From Dyadobacter chenwenxiniae (lineage in GTDB: Bacteria > Bacteroidota > Bacteroidia > Cytophagales > Spirosomataceae), in contig NZ_CP094997.1 in NCBI RefSeq assembly GCF_022869785.1, positions 744,001 through 808,000 on the forward strand: a stretch of DNA of 64,000 bases, read 5' to 3'. The notes beneath the pieces were generated by a model. That model had not been told where the DNA came from and ran no database searches. It saw only the letters and a list, made by a program, of their open reading frames with translations. Positions 63,167-64,000 of the stretch are shown here, in pieces. Within the stretch, counting starts at the first letter, position 1, and every line of letters begins with the position of its first letter. A program made the position numbers and the translations under genes.

Positions 63167-64000
63167 CTAAGCGTTAAAATCCATATGGAATTTTGTTCCT
63201 TGCCCGGCTTCTGGCCGGACAGTCTCAAAATGGCCATCCGCCTTCAGCTGCGCCAGTTGAGATTGAATAAGTTGTATTCCGAATGTGCCACTCTGTGTTC
63301 TTAATAAGGCATGCAGTGGTATCATAGGCATTTGTGGAACCAACCCCCGCCCGTTGTCAGCCACTTCAAGGTGAATATTCCGCCCTTTCTGCCGGCAGCT
63401 TATTTGTAATTTAGGAGATGGATTGTCAGCAAAGGCGTGTTTGCATGCGTTAGTTATCAGTTCGGTCAATATCAGCCCGAATGGAGTGGCCTTGTCAGCT
63501 GATAAATGGATTGGATCAATAAAAAAAGCAGGTTCGATTTTGCTTATCCCGAAGGTTTGCAGGATACCAATTACCAGTTCAGGAATGAATTCTTCCAAAT
63601 CAACTTTGGCCAACTGGTCACCATCGTAGAGCTTACGGTGAAGGATAGCCATGGATTTTACACGCAAATAGGATTCTTCAATGGCTTGCCGGGCCTTTTC
63701 ATCCGTTAATTGGTCCGCTTGCAGGCTTAGCAAGCTTGAAATCACTTGAAGATTATTTTTGACCCGGTGATTTTGCTCTTTCACCAATTCTTGATTTTGA
63801 CGACTGGTCCGTTGGTTTTTGCGATAAAGCCGGAAAAAGGTAATGCTTAAGCCGATGGTCAATATCAGCAGCATCGAGGTTACCAGGAAAAAGCGTTGCT
63901 GGAGATGAAGGGTGGAAAGCTCGTTAGCTTGCGCATGTAGCAAGGATTCTTTTTTACTGGTTTGATAAGCAATGTTTAAACGGCTGATGGCCCCCTGATT
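63167..64000 (-). CDS. Histidine kinase with HisKA_2 domain, cut by window edge
   Basis: The visible 277 residues stay open to the right end of the window; the start is outside. A helical part that reads like a TPR end (SRLNIAYQTSKKESLL) is followed by a membrane segment (FFLVTSMLLILTIGLSITFF), the HisKA_2 phosphoacceptor QNHRVKNNLQVISSLL, and HATPase_c with N box LTELITNACKH and G1 box VADNGRGL. A cytoplasmic or periplasmic sensor of unknown signal, cotranscribed with the LytTR regulator. Confidence 0.9.
   Translation of the reverse strand, partial: NQGAISRLNIAYQTSKKESLLHAQANELSTLHLQQRFFLVTSMLLILTIGLSITFFRLYRKNQRTSRQNQELVKEQNHRVKNNLQVISSLLSLQADQLTDEKARQAIEESYLRVKSMAILHRKLYDGDQLAKVDLEEFIPELVIGILQTFGISKIEPAFFIDPIHLSADKATPFGLILTELITNACKHAFADNPSPKLQISCRQKGRNIHLEVADNGRGLVPQMPMIPLHALLRTQSGTFGIQLIQSQLAQLKADGHFETVRPEAGQGTKFHMDFNA

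Noticed and set aside
49804..64000. Search for a second copy of the tRNA-Arg 3' end as an island boundary
   Set aside because: No repeat of the T-arm/acceptor sequence was found by eye; an exact search would be needed.

Overview
The window reads as chromosomal DNA of a Bacteroidota bacterium, most likely a member of the Cytophagales close to Dyadobacter or Spirosoma. This is inferred from a flexirubin-type pigment cluster built around a Flavobacterium-type tyrosine ammonia lyase, Bacteroidetes-style promoters (TTG / TAnnTTTG), almost no Shine-Dalgarno use, many lipoproteins, and families common in Cytophagales such as PSD1/DUF1501, DUF1080, DUF885 and PadR-linked permeases. No rRNA or CRISPR array was seen. 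One tRNA gene, tRNA-Arg(CCG), was found.

Positions 1-13.5 kb: a flexirubin/aryl-polyene biosynthetic cluster. A leftward MMPL exporter (cut by the window edge) diverges from a tightly packed rightward operon: tyrosine ammonia lyase, ketoreductase, ketosynthase, acyl carrier protein, LpxL-like acyltransferase, dehydratase, thioesterase, second ketosynthase, a short ketosynthase-like protein, second ACP, third ketosynthase, a ketosynthase-fold protein without active-site Cys, NodB-type deacetylase, LolA-like carrier, second dehydratase, and a glycosyltransferase-DUF2062 gene broken by a frameshift. Together they should make 4-coumarate from tyrosine, extend it into a polyene, and move it to the cell envelope.

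Positions 13.6-49.6 kb: dense housekeeping and metabolic genes. These are a membrane pyrophosphatase, a Bcr/CflA exporter, a methyltransferase-ribokinase-nucleoside hydrolase operon, a DUF885 peptidase, a three-gene set of cytochrome-domain/PSD1, DUF1501 and cytochrome-LRR proteins, a cellobiose 2-epimerase-like protein, an acidic protein, a soluble sugar dehydrogenase, an SDR-cyclase-DUF1080 operon, S9 and M1 peptidases, glyoxalase, AraC regulator, DinB, HAD phosphatase, alpha/beta hydrolase, an acetolactate decarboxylase lipoprotein, membrane dipeptidase, GlgB and a Nudix hydrolase. A 151-bp nested inverted-repeat element lies at 39.9 kb.

Positions 49.7-64 kb: an accessory-looking region that starts exactly at tRNA-Arg(CCG). 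A large serine recombinase points toward the tRNA and its frame reads through the tRNA and its terminator. After it gene density falls. The recognisable units are an HxlR/SDR/NTF2-like group with a candidate operator, a PadR regulator plus large ABC permease with two repeated operator-like sites, several small secreted or membrane proteins, a decayed DUF1016 (YhcG-like) nuclease pseudogene, and a LytTR response regulator with a histidine kinase cut by the right edge. Long stretches (51.5-52.3, 53.9-55.1, 58.7-59.4, 60.5-61.0 kb) hold no gene that can be supported.
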